This document shows, one piece after another, positions 26,097 through 34,203 of a stretch of 34,419 bases of DNA (within the stretch, counting starts at the first letter, position 1; each line of letters begins with the position of its first letter). The translations under genes and the position numbers were made by a program. The notes beneath the pieces were generated by a model. The model saw nothing but the letters and a program-made list of their open reading frames with translations. It was not told where the DNA came from and did not search any database. The stretch comes from Winogradskyella sp. (GTDB lineage: Bacteria > Bacteroidota > Bacteroidia > Flavobacteriales > Flavobacteriaceae), in the NCBI RefSeq assembly GCF_016744625.1, contig NZ_JADGDZ010000030.1, positions 1-34,419 on the forward strand, given 5' to 3'.

Positions 26097-26498
26097 TTAT
26101 TTTTTTAGAGCATCTCTAATTTCAGTTAATAAATCAATATCAGATGGTCCTGCAGGTGCTGGTTCTTCAGCAGGTGCTTTAGTTTTGTTGTAAGCTTTTA
26201 CAATTAAGAACATTACAAGTCCTACTATTAGTAAATTAATGATGGTGTTAACCCAACTTCCCCACATAATTGCATTTTCTGGTTGAGTAACTGCTCCAGC
26301 TGCATCAACAATGGCGTCATCTAAAACAATTTTTTTGTCTGAAAAATCAGATCCACCAGTGAAGTGACCAACAACAGGCATTATAATATTGTCTACAAAA
26401 CCTTTTACAACGCCACCAATGGCACCGGCCATAATTACTGCAACGGCAAATTCGATAACATTACCGCCAGTAATAAATTCCTTAAATTCTTTAATCAT
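26097..26498 (-). CDS. mscL: Large-conductance mechanosensitive channel
   Basis: Homopentameric inner-membrane channel that opens under membrane tension and releases solutes after hypo-osmotic shock. I place the start at 26498 because MIKEFKEFITGGNVIEFAVAV is the family N-terminus; the reading frame extends to 26594 but that would overlap alr and add 32 untypical residues. The protein is 133 residues. The first membrane helix (about 14-40; FAVAVIMAGAIGGVVKGFV) carries the small-residue pore constriction. A periplasmic loop (about 45-75), a second helix (WVNTIINLLIVGLVMFLIV, about 81-100), a Pro/Ala-rich linker and a C-terminal amphipathic helix (LLTEIRDALKK) follow. It lies 64 bases downstream of alr and probably shares its transcript. 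Confidence 0.96.
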   Translation of the reverse strand: MIKEFKEFITGGNVIEFAVAVIMAGAIGGVVKGFVDNIIMPVVGHFTGGSDFSDKKIVLDDAIVDAAGAVTQPENAIMWGSWVNTIINLLIVGLVMFLIVKAYNKTKAPAEEPAPAGPSDIDLLTEIRDALKK

Positions 26499-26562
26499 AA
26501 TTTCTATAGTTAATGTTAGAATACGAAAATAACCAAAAAACCTTAATGTTAAAAATTTAACA

Positions 26563-27675
26563 CTATAGACTATTAAAAAAAATGCGTTTAACACGCTGAG
26601 AAACAGAGGTTATGATTTCATATGAGATAGTATGTGCGGATTCAGCCAAATCAACTGCTTTGTGGTTAGGGTCAAAGATAATAACCTCATCTCCTTCGTT
26701 ACAGTCAATATTTGTAATATTGACCATAATCATATCCATACAAACGTTTCCTATAATTGAAGCTTTTTTACCATTAATGATTACAAAGCCATTTTCATTA
26801 CCATAAATACGGTTGATGCCGTCAGCATGACCGATAGGAATCGTCGCTGTTCTTTCAATCCCTTTCGATTTATAAGCTCTATTATAACCAACAGTTTCAC
26901 CTTTTTCAATCTTATGGATTTGAGAAATCACTGATTTTAAACTCGCAATAGGTTTGAGGTTGTCGTCTTCTTTGGGTGAATTACCAAAACCGTAAAGTCC
27001 TATACCACATCGTACCATATTAAAATGGGCTTTAGGATAGTTTATAGCACCAGATGTATTACATAGATGTAGCCAAGGATTATAACCTATTCTGCTTTCA
27101 AATTCTTCGGCTATTGTTTTAAAAGTTTCAATTTGTCTTTCAGTAAATTTGGATTCGCTTACATCTTCACTAGCTGCTAAATGCGAAAACATAGATTTAA
27201 CGACAACAGATTTTGTGGCTTTTAATTTAGAGGTAATATAGTCTACATCATTTTCCCAAAAGCCTAAACGGTTTAATCCTGTATTAAATTTTATATGCAC
27301 AGGATAATCGGTTTGCGATTGTGCTTCAGCAACTGTAATAAATTCATTTAAAACTTTAGCGTTATAAATACTTGGTTCTAGGCATCGCTCAATAATAGTT
27401 TTAAAGTTAATGGGTTGTGGATGTAAAACAAGAATTGGAGTCGTTATGCCAGCATCTCTTAAAGCAATACCTTCTTTAGTATAGGCTACAGCAAAGTAAT
27501 CAATCCTAAGTTTTTGAAGATGCTTAGCAATTTCAACGGAATCACTTCCGTAAGCAAAAGCTTTTACTACAGCTAAAAATTTGGTTTGTGGTTTTAACTT
27601 GGACTTTAGGTAATTGAAATTGTGCGTTAAGGCGCCTAAATCAATTTCGAGAACCGTTTCTAAGGCTTTAGGCAT
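26563..27675 (-). CDS. alr: Alanine racemase
   Basis: PLP-dependent interconversion of L- and D-alanine, supplying D-Ala for peptidoglycan. A 370-residue fold-type III enzyme: the PLP lysine is Lys38 in AVVKAFAYG (most relatives have VKANAYG; here Phe replaces Asn). Arg136 lies in NTGLNRLGF, and the second catalytic base Tyr264 in [26 protein letters not shown] and CMDMIMVNI are further family segments. The start codon overlaps the end of tdk by 8 bases, so the two genes are translationally coupled. Full length and apparently functional. Confidence 0.96.
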   Translation of the reverse strand: MPKALETVLEIDLGALTHNFNYLKSKLKPQTKFLAVVKAFAYGSDSVEIAKHLQKLRIDYFAVAYTKEGIALRDAGITTPILVLHPQPINFKTIIERCLEPSIYNAKVLNEFITVAEAQSQTDYPVHIKFNTGLNRLGFWENDVDYITSKLKATKSVVVKSMFSHLAASEDVSESKFTERQIETFKTIAEEFESRIGYNPWLHLCNTSGAINYPKAHFNMVRCGIGLYGFGNSPKEDDNLKPIASLKSVISQIHKIEKGETVGYNRAYKSKGIERTATIPIGHADGINRIYGNENGFVIINGKKASIIGNVCMDMIMVNITNIDCNEGDEVIIFDPNHKAVDLAESAHTISYEIITSVSQRVKRIFFNSL

Positions 27676-28315
27676 CAGACTTTTTTTCTTTAGAATCTAT
27701 TTCTTCAGCTTCATTCACTTTCATTAACCTTACTTTATCTCGCAACATACTTTTATAATAGGCTGCTCTACTTAAAGGTTCATATTCATCAACTTCACCT
27801 AATAAAACCAAATCATCACTCGTTGCTTTTCTATAACTATATTGTGCTAAATTCCCTGTTTTTGTGCAAACGGCATGCACTTTGGTAACATATTCTGCAG
27901 TTGCCATGAGGTATGGCATTGGTCCAAACGGATTTCCTTTAAAATCCATATCTAAACCAGCAACGATAACACGGATGCCTTTATTAGCTAAATCATTACA
28001 GACACGTACAATCTCATCGTCAAAAAATTGAGCTTCGTCAATACCAACGACATCACAACCATCTGCTAAAATCGGAATATTTGCAGCTGCAGGCACAGGC
28101 GTAGAGCGAATTTCATTTGAGTCGTGAGATACTACCATTTCTTCATCATAGCGCACGTCAACAGCAGGTTTAAAAATTTCAACCTTCTGTCTAGCAAATT
28201 TGGCGCGTTTTAATCTGCGAATCAATTCTTCTGTTTTACCAGAGAACATCGATCCACAAATCACTTCAATCCAACCAAATTGTTCTTTCTGATTTACCGT
28301 ATTTTCAAGAAACAT
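27668..28315 (-). CDS. tdk: Thymidine kinase (type II)
   Basis: ATP-dependent phosphorylation of thymidine for salvage. The 215-residue protein has the P-loop [11 protein letters not shown] (21-31), the DEAQFF segment (93-98; Glu94 catalytic base) and the lasso region after [13 protein letters not shown]. The zinc ribbon of type II kinases normally has two CxxC-type pairs. Here only Cys150 of the first pair remains (CTKT), and the second pair is replaced by [10 protein letters not shown], so the structural zinc is probably absent. The C-terminus is highly charged ([14 protein letters not shown]). First gene of the tdk-alr-(mscL) group, overlapping alr by 8 bases. Confidence 0.94.
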   Translation of the reverse strand: MFLENTVNQKEQFGWIEVICGSMFSGKTEELIRRLKRAKFARQKVEIFKPAVDVRYDEEMVVSHDSNEIRSTPVPAAANIPILADGCDVVGIDEAQFFDDEIVRVCNDLANKGIRVIVAGLDMDFKGNPFGPMPYLMATAEYVTKVHAVCTKTGNLAQYSYRKATSDDLVLLGEVDEYEPLSRAAYYKSMLRDKVRLMKVNEAEEIDSKEKKSDA

Positions 28316-28649
28316 TTCGTAATTTTAGCATTGATACCAAATAAACTTCAAAATAACCGAATAAATTCGTTCCTATTGCTTTTATATTTTAATATAAAAC
28401 AAAATCGTAACCAAGGCTATGCTTAGGTTTTCTATTTCATCTAAAAACAATATAATTCAAATTTATCGTCGATCATTTCAAAATATATTTGGTAATAAAC
28501 GTAGTAAATTTTCGTTTGCATAAAGGTCAATCAAATTTATCAAAAATCAAAAGTAAAACACATGAAACATCTATGATTTATTTACAAACACCGTAAACTA
28601 ATAACTAAGATGTTCCATGTGACTTTAAAAAATCAATAAAAACTCACAC
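28316..28649. other. Divergent intergenic region tdk / acidic protein
   Basis: 334 AT-rich bases without a gene, between two divergently transcribed genes. It contains a TATATTTG box on the plus strand (28484-28491), two CAAATTTA sequences (28458-28465 and 28532-28539; minus-strand TAAATTTG, possible tdk promoters) and a long-loop inverted repeat (28560-28620) near the downstream start codon. No well-spaced -33 element was seen for any of these boxes. Confidence 0.5.
28560..28620. repeat. Long-loop inverted repeat before the acidic protein gene
   Basis: ACATGAAACATCT (28560-28572) and AGATGTTCCATGT (28608-28620) are reverse complements at 12 of 13 positions, separated by 35 bases. The right arm ends 29 bases before the ATG at 28650. 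It could be a pair of half-sites for a DNA-looping regulator or an mRNA stem near the ribosome site. Confidence 0.6.
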
Positions 28650-29396
28650 ATGAAAAAGAAATTAGAATCAGAATTAGTTAGTATAGCACATAGGATTCTA
28701 AAACTGAAAGGCAGAGAAGATGTGGATAGAATGCACGAAGAGGTTTCTAAACTTTACGAAAAACTTACAGTTTTAAAATTTGCACAAGAGAATTTTGAAG
28801 ATGATATGCCAACCATTGGGAATGATTCTTCATTTTTTGATATGCTCGATACAGCTTTTAACAATAAAATCAGCGATAATATAGAGGTTGATAACAAAAC
28901 CTATGTGAATTTAGATGAGGTTGAAGACGATGGTATTATGGAGCCTGTAATGGAGAAAATTAAAGACATGGTGGCGCAAATGCCTGAGGAAACCCAACAA
29001 GTTGATGTTATTGTCGAAGAAGTCATTGCAAATGAAACTCCAAAGACGATTGAGTTTGAAACCATTTCTTCGGACTTTGCAGATATACCAGAATTTGAAC
29101 CTATTGAAGATGCTAAAAAACGTGAAGTTGAAAACGAAAAAAAGTCCTTAAATGATAAGTTGAAAGGCGAAGGCTTAAAAATTGGTTTAAACGATAAATT
29201 AGCTTTTATTAAGCATTTATTTGAAGGTAAAAATGAAGACTACGATCGTGTTATTTCTCAAATTAACACAATACATTCTTTGGGAGAAGCTCGAGAATTG
29301 ATTCTAAAAATGGTGAAACCAGACTATAATAATTGGGATGGTAAAGAAGAATACGAAGAGCGTTTTATTGAAATCGTAGAAGGTAAATTCAACTAA
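28650..29396 (+). CDS. Conserved acidic protein of unknown function
   Basis: A 248-residue protein that I recognise only as a type common in Flavobacteria; no function is known to me. It has an N-terminal helical region (about 1-50; ELVSIAHRILKLKG, EVSKLYEKLTVLKF), a long very acidic middle (about 50-165, rich in Glu/Asp, probably disordered) and a compact C-terminal helical region (about 170-248; LNDKLAFIKHLFEG, INTIHSLGEARELI, MVKPDYNNWDGKEEYEERF). No signal peptide or membrane helix; it should be cytoplasmic. The DoxX-like gene begins 4 bases after its stop, and rsmI follows with an overlap, so this is the first gene of a small operon. Confidence 0.8.
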   Translation: MKKKLESELVSIAHRILKLKGREDVDRMHEEVSKLYEKLTVLKFAQENFEDDMPTIGNDSSFFDMLDTAFNNKISDNIEVDNKTYVNLDEVEDDGIMEPVMEKIKDMVAQMPEETQQVDVIVEEVIANETPKTIEFETISSDFADIPEFEPIEDAKKREVENEKKSLNDKLKGEGLKIGLNDKLAFIKHLFEGKNEDYDRVISQINTIHSLGEARELILKMVKPDYNNWDGKEEYEERFIEIVEGKFN

Positions 29397-29400
29397 ACAG

Positions 29401-29754
29401 ATGCGAAATAAGCAAATTGTGTATTGGGTAAGTACAGCTGTTTTATGTGGAATTTTCTTGTATTCGGCTTTTATGTATTTCACCAAGACTGAAATGATAA
29501 AAAGCTTTTTTGAAAGTTTTAATTACCCTACTTATATCGTAATTCCGTTAGCAATCGCTAAAATTTTAGGAGTAGCTATGGTACTTTGGAGACCAAATAA
29601 TTGGCTAACTGAATGGGCTTATGCTGGTTTTTTCTTTGATTTAGTTTTAGCTTCACTTGCCCATCTTCATGCAGGACATCCTGTAGGTTTATCCTATTAT
29701 GCTATACCTGTATTATTCGTTTCTTATTTTTTAGGTAAATATATTAGAGACTAA
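29401..29754 (+). CDS. DoxX-like four-helix membrane protein
   Basis: A 117-residue integral membrane protein with four predicted helices (about 7-27, 45-62, 70-88 and 95-113). It matches the DoxX-like family in length and layout, including the motif-like positions in FLYSAFMYF, IPLAIAKILGVAMVLWRP and FFDLVLASLAHL with histidines in the third and fourth helices (HLHAGH). Members are widespread and mostly uncharacterised; links to redox or quinone metabolism have been proposed for some. Its stop TAA shares its last A with the ATG of rsmI (29754), so translation is coupled. Confidence 0.82.
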   Translation: MRNKQIVYWVSTAVLCGIFLYSAFMYFTKTEMIKSFFESFNYPTYIVIPLAIAKILGVAMVLWRPNNWLTEWAYAGFFFDLVLASLAHLHAGHPVGLSYYAIPVLFVSYFLGKYIRD

Positions 29755-30425
29755 TGAGTAAACTTTACCTCGTACCAACTCCAATAGGAAATTTAAAAGA
29801 TATCACTTTTAGAGCTATCGAAGTTTTAAAAGATGCAGATTTAATTTTAGCTGAAGACACCAGAACTTCAGGAAAGCTTTTAAAGCATTTTGAAATCACC
29901 ACACAGATGCGAAGTCATCACATGCATAATGAGCATAAGACGGTAAATCATTTAATTGAGCAACTCAAATCGGGTATAACGATTGCAGTGATTAGTGATG
30001 CTGGTACACCAGCGATTTCAGATCCTGGATTCTTATTAGTTAGAGCGTGTGTAGAAAACAACATTGAAGTAGATTGTTTACCTGGAGCAACTGCATTTGT
30101 GCCAGCATTAGTCAATAGCGGCTTACCAAACGACAAATTTGTCTTCGAAGGATTTTTACCTGTAAAGAAAGGTCGTCAAACACGACTGTTACTTTTAGCT
30201 GAAGAAACCAGAACCATCATTTTTTACGAAAGTCCACATAAGTTGAATAAAACATTAGGGCATTTTTGCGAGTATTTTGGAGAAGACAGAGCAGTCTCAG
30301 TATCAAGAGAGTTAACTAAACTCTATGAAGAAACGATTAGAGGAACAGCTAAAGAAGTTTTAGAACATTATACTAACAAACCTCCAAAAGGTGAGATTGT
30401 TATTGTGGTTGGAGGAAAAAAATAA
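29754..30425 (+). CDS. rsmI: 16S rRNA (cytidine-1402-2'-O)-methyltransferase
   Basis: SAM-dependent 2'-O-methylation of C1402 in the 16S rRNA decoding centre. The 223-residue protein begins with the RsmI signature LYLVPTPIGNLKDITFRAI (residues 4-22), then AEDTRTSGKLLKHF, ISDAGTPAISDPG (SAM and substrate site), LPGATAFVPALVNSGLP, FEGFLP and FYESPHKL, all typical of the tetrapyrrole-methylase fold. It ends at KGEIVIVVGG without the extra C-terminal domain found in longer relatives such as the E. coli enzyme. Overlaps the DoxX-like gene by one base and is followed 8 bases later by the UDG-family gene. Confidence 0.95.
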   Translation: MSKLYLVPTPIGNLKDITFRAIEVLKDADLILAEDTRTSGKLLKHFEITTQMRSHHMHNEHKTVNHLIEQLKSGITIAVISDAGTPAISDPGFLLVRACVENNIEVDCLPGATAFVPALVNSGLPNDKFVFEGFLPVKKGRQTRLLLLAEETRTIIFYESPHKLNKTLGHFCEYFGEDRAVSVSRELTKLYEETIRGTAKEVLEHYTNKPPKGEIVIVVGGKK

Positions 30426-30433
30426 GTCAATAA

Positions 30434-31009
30434 ATGGATTCATTATTACACGATATCTCTCAATGCACCATTTGCAAAGCACACCTTCCTTTAGGTCCAC
30501 GACCAGTTGCAACGGCACACATCAATTCTAAAATTATAATTATTGGACAAGCACCAGGAACTAAAGTCCACGAATCTGGAATTCCTTGGGACGACCAAAG
30601 CGGAAAGAAACTAAGGCAATGGCTCAATGTCACTGACGAGCAATTTTACAATACCGAAAACTTTGCCATTATACCAATGGGATTTTGTTATCCAGGAAAA
30701 GGAAAAACAGGCGATTTACCACCAAGATCAGAATGCGCGCCACAATGGCACGAGCAATTATTAGATAAAATGCCTAATGTAGAATTGGTGATTTTAATTG
30801 GTGCTTATGCACAGAAGTATTATTTAAAAGATAAAGCCAAACGAAATTTGACCGAAACCGTTGGAGAATACAAAACGTATTTACCAAAGTATTTTCCGAT
30901 TCCACATCCATCACCAACCAATCGGTTTTGGAGAAGTAAGAATCCTTGGTTTGAGGAATTGGTTGTATCTGAGCTTCAAAAAAGTGTAAATAACATTTTA
31001 GAAATTTGA
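30434..31009 (+). CDS. Uracil-DNA glycosylase-family protein, four-cysteine type
   Basis: A 191-residue protein of the UDG fold. Motif 1 appears as IIIGQAPGTKVHESG (35-49), followed by GIPWDDQSGKKLRQWL, and the C-terminal motif PHPSPTNRFW (157-166) is close to the HPSP leucine-loop region of UDG enzymes. Four cysteines (11 and 14 in CTIC, 85 in GFCYPG, 101 in SECAP) are spaced like the [4Fe-4S] ligands of family 4 UDGs, so an iron-sulfur cluster is likely. The motif 1 residues differ from the usual family 4 GEAPG, so activity on uracil should not be assumed. It follows rsmI by 8 bases in the same operon. Confidence 0.82.
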   Translation: MDSLLHDISQCTICKAHLPLGPRPVATAHINSKIIIIGQAPGTKVHESGIPWDDQSGKKLRQWLNVTDEQFYNTENFAIIPMGFCYPGKGKTGDLPPRSECAPQWHEQLLDKMPNVELVILIGAYAQKYYLKDKAKRNLTETVGEYKTYLPKYFPIPHPSPTNRFWRSKNPWFEELVVSELQKSVNNILEI

Positions 31010-31209
31010 CTCAAAAAATCACTTAAAAGAGTTGAATTCTTTTTTTTTGAAGCCTTCTTATATTTCGCTTGGGCTTCAATATTGCTATTTTTTTGTTCAC
31101 TAAAACTCTTTGACAATTTTAGTTCATATTTTTGATCCATTCTTTTATCTATAAAGAGAATTATCATTATGAATAATATTGTTCCTACAATTAATTCCGA
31201 AGTTGTCAT
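30976..31209 (-). CDS. Possible small single-pass membrane protein
   Basis: A 77-residue frame starting MTTSELIVG (an ATG three codons upstream, at 31218, is also possible). It has one hydrophobic helix (about 3-20; ELIVGTILFIMIILFID) and a strongly basic tail (SKSFSEQKNSNIEAQAKYKKASKKK). The 34-base overlap with the 3' end of the UDG-family gene on the other strand argues for caution, and no family is recognised. A promoter or a clear ribosome site was not found. Confidence 0.4.
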   Translation of the reverse strand: MTTSELIVGTILFIMIILFIDKRMDQKYELKLSKSFSEQKNSNIEAQAKYKKASKKKNSTLLSDFLSQISKMLFTLF

Positions 31210-31368
31210 AACTATCAATTTTTGCTAATGTAGAAAGCATAAAACATTTTACTGTGACATGGTCTGCATACATTTGTAAGAAAAATCTTTTAACACAAAA
31301 AACCTCACCATTTCTGGTAAGGTTCAATCTAATTTATCTAAAAGCGAGCGTTCTAAAAGTCTAACAAT
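31010..31368. other. Gap between the UDG-family and AhpD-like genes
   Basis: About 360 bases between two convergent genes. It holds the possible small membrane protein (30976-31209, minus) and the terminator of the AhpD-like gene (31297-31324). The remaining 31210-31296 shows nothing further that I can identify. Confidence 0.5.
31297..31324 (-). terminator. Intrinsic terminator after the AhpD-like gene
   Basis: On the minus strand AACCTTACCA, GAAA loop, TGGTGAGGTT and then a T-run: a 10-base stem with one T-G wobble pair. It lies 45 bases downstream of the stop at 31369. Confidence 0.88.
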
Positions 31369-31971
31369 CTAATATTGACTTCCATCATGTTTCCCAACTT
31401 CATAACCATGTTTTCCTAAATATTTATTTCCACTTTCCACAGCACCTTCTTCAATAGATGTTCCCATAGAATCGTTCCAACGGTTAAGATACCCAAACAA
31501 AGAAATTACACCTAACATTTCTACAATTTCACCTTCATCCCAATGGTCGTAAAGACGTTTTTTAATATCTGCATCTACAGCATTTGGCACTAAAGAAGCT
31601 GCTAAACTAAAATCTAAGGCAGCACGTTCAGCATCAGAGAATGCAGCATGTGTTCTGTATTCCCAAATATTATCTAATTGCTCTTGCTCTGCTCCATAGC
31701 GTTCTGCAGCTCTAATAGCATGCGCTTGGCAATATCTGCAACCTGTTGAGTTACTGCTCACCCAAGCAATCATACGTTTTAAGGCAGAGGTCACACGACC
31801 TTCGTTAGCCATTACAGCTTTATTTAAATTTATAAATGCTTTGCTTATTGCAGGTCTGCGTTGCATGGTTAAGACCGAATTAGGGCAAAATCCAAGTGTT
31901 TCATTAAAGAATTCAGCTAATTCTTTAGTTTCTATATCGTGGTCCGCAGACAATGGTGTTACTAATGCCAT
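31369..31971 (-). CDS. AhpD-like carboxymuconolactone decarboxylase-family protein
   Basis: A 200-residue all-helical protein with the AhpD-type active-site motif GCRYCQAHA (77-85): redox cysteines 78 and 81 followed by His84. An additional family region LKRMIAWVSSNSTG precedes it, and FGYLNRWNDSMG lies near the C-terminus. AhpD-like proteins use this CxxC pair for peroxide detoxification or as disulfide reductants. No carboxymuconolactone metabolism gene is nearby. It is transcribed divergently from an OsmC-family gene with a 66-base gap, and both are thiol-based, which points to an oxidative stress pair. Cytoplasmic. Exact substrate unknown. Confidence 0.87.
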   Translation of the reverse strand: MALVTPLSADHDIETKELAEFFNETLGFCPNSVLTMQRRPAISKAFINLNKAVMANEGRVTSALKRMIAWVSSNSTGCRYCQAHAIRAAERYGAEQEQLDNIWEYRTHAAFSDAERAALDFSLAASLVPNAVDADIKKRLYDHWDEGEIVEMLGVISLFGYLNRWNDSMGTSIEEGAVESGNKYLGKHGYEVGKHDGSQY

Positions 31972-31988
31972 AGTTATTTTTTTAGTGG

Positions 31989-31996
31989 TATTTTTG
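31989..31996 (+). promoter_or_regulatory. Candidate -7 box for the OsmC gene
   Basis: TATTTTTG matches TAnnTTTG, 41 bases before the ATG at 32038, inside the 66-base divergent region. No -33 TTG at suitable distance was seen. Confidence 0.4.
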
Positions 31997-32037
31997 ATTG
32001 TACAAGATAGGAGTTCTAATATTTAATCTAAAAGAAA

Positions 32038-32469
32038 ATGGCTGATAAAATAACAACACATTGGAAAGAAGACTTAACCTTTGAGTCCGATAATCCAAGC
32101 GGGAAATCTGTAATAATGGATACCAACATTGAAGGAAAAGATGAGCGTTATGGTTTATCTCCTAAAGCAATGATGTTGTCCTCCTTAGCTGGCTGCTCTG
32201 CACTAGATATTATTTCTACTTTAGATAAAATGAAAGTCGAAATTGACGATTTTAAAATTGAAGTTTCTGGTGAATTAACTGATGAACATCCTAAATATTA
32301 TCATTCTGTAGTTGTTGACTATCATTTCTATGGTACAGATCTAAATAAAAAGAAATGCGAGCGTGCCGTAAACTTATCCGTTGATAAGTATTGTGGAGTT
32401 ATGGAAATGTTTAGACGTTTTGCTAAGGTTGAAACGAATATTATTTATCATATAGCCACAATTAGATAA
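32038..32469 (+). CDS. OsmC/Ohr-family protein
   Basis: A 143-residue member of the OsmC fold, thiol-dependent hydroperoxide reductases. The two redox cysteines are visible as Cys53 in SLAGCSALDI and Cys119 in KYCGVMEMFRR; an extra cysteine (107) lies in KKKCERA. The N-terminal strand pair (THWKEDLTFESDNPS) and the SPKAMMLSSLAGC helix are typical of the OsmC (YhfA-like) subgroup. Expected role is reduction of organic hydroperoxides in the cytoplasm, dependent on a dithiol reductant. Divergent from the AhpD-like gene. The next gene, recJ, begins 16 bases after its stop and is probably co-transcribed. Confidence 0.9.
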   Translation: MADKITTHWKEDLTFESDNPSGKSVIMDTNIEGKDERYGLSPKAMMLSSLAGCSALDIISTLDKMKVEIDDFKIEVSGELTDEHPKYYHSVVVDYHFYGTDLNKKKCERAVNLSVDKYCGVMEMFRRFAKVETNIIYHIATIR

Positions 32470-32485
32470 TAGGTATAAAGACTAT

Positions 32486-34177
32486 ATGCGCTGGACATTA
32501 AAACCAAAACCAGAACCTTCAAAAATTGAAGAGTTAAAAGCGTCACTTAAAGTAGATGATATTGTTGCAACTTTATTGTTACAACGTGGCATTGATACTT
32601 ATGAAGTCGCTAAAACCTTTTTTAGACCAAGTTTTTCAGATTTGCACGATCCATTCTTAATGAAAGATATGGATATAGCTGTTGCTCGAATTGAAAAGGC
32701 GATAGAGCAAAATGAAAATATTCTGGTTTATGGAGATTATGATGTAGATGGAACAACGTCAGTGGCTTTAATGTCATCGTATTTAAAAACAAGATTAGAT
32801 TCTATTGCTACTTATATTCCAGATCGTTATGATGAAGGCTATGGCATTTCTTATAAAGGAATAAACTTTGCAGATGACAATGATTTTTCATTAATAATTG
32901 CTTTAGATTGTGGTGTAAAAGCAATTGACAAAGTCGCTTATGCTAAAGAAAAAGGTGTTGATTTTATTATTTGCGATCATCATAGACCAGGAGATAAACT
33001 ACCAGAAGCAGTTGCCGTTTTAGATCCAAAACGAGGCGATTGCAATTATCCGTTTAAAGAATTATGTGGTTGTGGAGTAGGTTTTAAACTGATAACGGCT
33101 TTAGCATCCAATCAAGGACAAACGGTTGAAGATTTAGTGGAATATTTAGATTTGGTTGCAACTGCTATTGGTGCAGATATTGTTCCTATTGTTGAAGAAA
33201 ATAGAGCTTTGGCTTATTTTGGACTTCAGGTAATTAACACTAATCCAAGACCAGGAATGAAAGCCATTATTGCTGAGGTAAAAAAGGATATTCTTACTAT
33301 TACAGATGTTGTTTTTATTATTGCGCCACGCATTAATGCAGCAGGAAGAATGAAACACGGCAATCATGCTGTGACACTTCTCACAGAAATGGATTTTAAT
33401 TTAGCTGCTGAATACGCAGTAGATATTGACCAATTCAATACAGATCGTCGAGAAACAGATAAACGTATCACTGAAGAAGCTTTACTACAGATTGAAGAAA
33501 ATAAAGAGCAAAAGGGATTTACAACCGTAGTTTATCGCGAAGATTGGCACAAAGGAGTCATTGGCATTGTTGCTTCAAGGTTAATAGAAACCTATTATAG
33601 ACCAACTTTGGTATTTACAAAAAGCGGAGATAAATTGGCAGCTTCTGCACGTTCTGTAAAAGGGTTTGATGTATATAATGCATTAGAAGCCTGTAGTGAG
33701 TATATCGAACAATTTGGTGGTCATAAATATGCAGCAGGATTAACATTATTGCCAGAAAACTACGAAGCATTCAAATCAAAATTTGAAAGTGTTGTAAAAG
33801 AGACTATAGATCCAAAACTATTAATACCAGAAATAAAGGTTGATTTAGAAATTGAACTAGGTGAAATCGATGATAAACTAATGCGGATTTTAAAGCAATT
33901 TGCACCTTTTGGACCAGGAAATATGCCACCAACGTTTATGTCTCAAAATATAAAAGATACAGGTTATGGTAAATGTGTCGGAGAGGATGATAAACATTTA
34001 CGACTAACAGCAACGCAATCTTTTAATGATAAAATTGTATGTATTGGTTTTGGTTTAGGAGATAAAATAGATATTATTAAAAGCAAAAGACCTTTTAGTG
34101 CAGCGTATTCTATTGACGAAAACCATTGGAAAGGCAATGTAAGTTTGCAATTGAAATTAAAAGATATTAAAGAATAA
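32486..34177 (+). CDS. recJ: Single-stranded-DNA-specific exonuclease
   Basis: 5'-3' exonuclease for single-stranded DNA in recombination and mismatch and base-excision repair. The 563-residue protein has the DHH-superfamily metal motifs: YGDYDVDGTTS (82-92), LDCG (140-143) and CDHHRPG (163-169), plus VLDPKRGDC. The DHHA1 region contains INAAGRMKHGNHA and YREDWHKGVIGIVASRL, followed by QFGGHKYAAGLTL. The C-terminal part includes the OB-fold region (FAPFGPGNMPPTF). Full length with all catalytic motifs. It lies 16 bases downstream of the OsmC gene. Confidence 0.97.
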   Translation: MRWTLKPKPEPSKIEELKASLKVDDIVATLLLQRGIDTYEVAKTFFRPSFSDLHDPFLMKDMDIAVARIEKAIEQNENILVYGDYDVDGTTSVALMSSYLKTRLDSIATYIPDRYDEGYGISYKGINFADDNDFSLIIALDCGVKAIDKVAYAKEKGVDFIICDHHRPGDKLPEAVAVLDPKRGDCNYPFKELCGCGVGFKLITALASNQGQTVEDLVEYLDLVATAIGADIVPIVEENRALAYFGLQVINTNPRPGMKAIIAEVKKDILTITDVVFIIAPRINAAGRMKHGNHAVTLLTEMDFNLAAEYAVDIDQFNTDRRETDKRITEEALLQIEENKEQKGFTTVVYREDWHKGVIGIVASRLIETYYRPTLVFTKSGDKLAASARSVKGFDVYNALEACSEYIEQFGGHKYAAGLTLLPENYEAFKSKFESVVKETIDPKLLIPEIKVDLEIELGEIDDKLMRILKQFAPFGPGNMPPTFMSQNIKDTGYGKCVGEDDKHLRLTATQSFNDKIVCIGFGLGDKIDIIKSKRPFSAAYSIDENHWKGNVSLQLKLKDIKE

Positions 34178-34203
34178 ACTTAAAAACGTTTCGTTGACTA
34201 ATC

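Noticed and set aside
26499..26594. N-terminal extension of MscL
   Set aside because: It overlaps alr and adds 32 residues before the family's conserved MIKEFKEF start.
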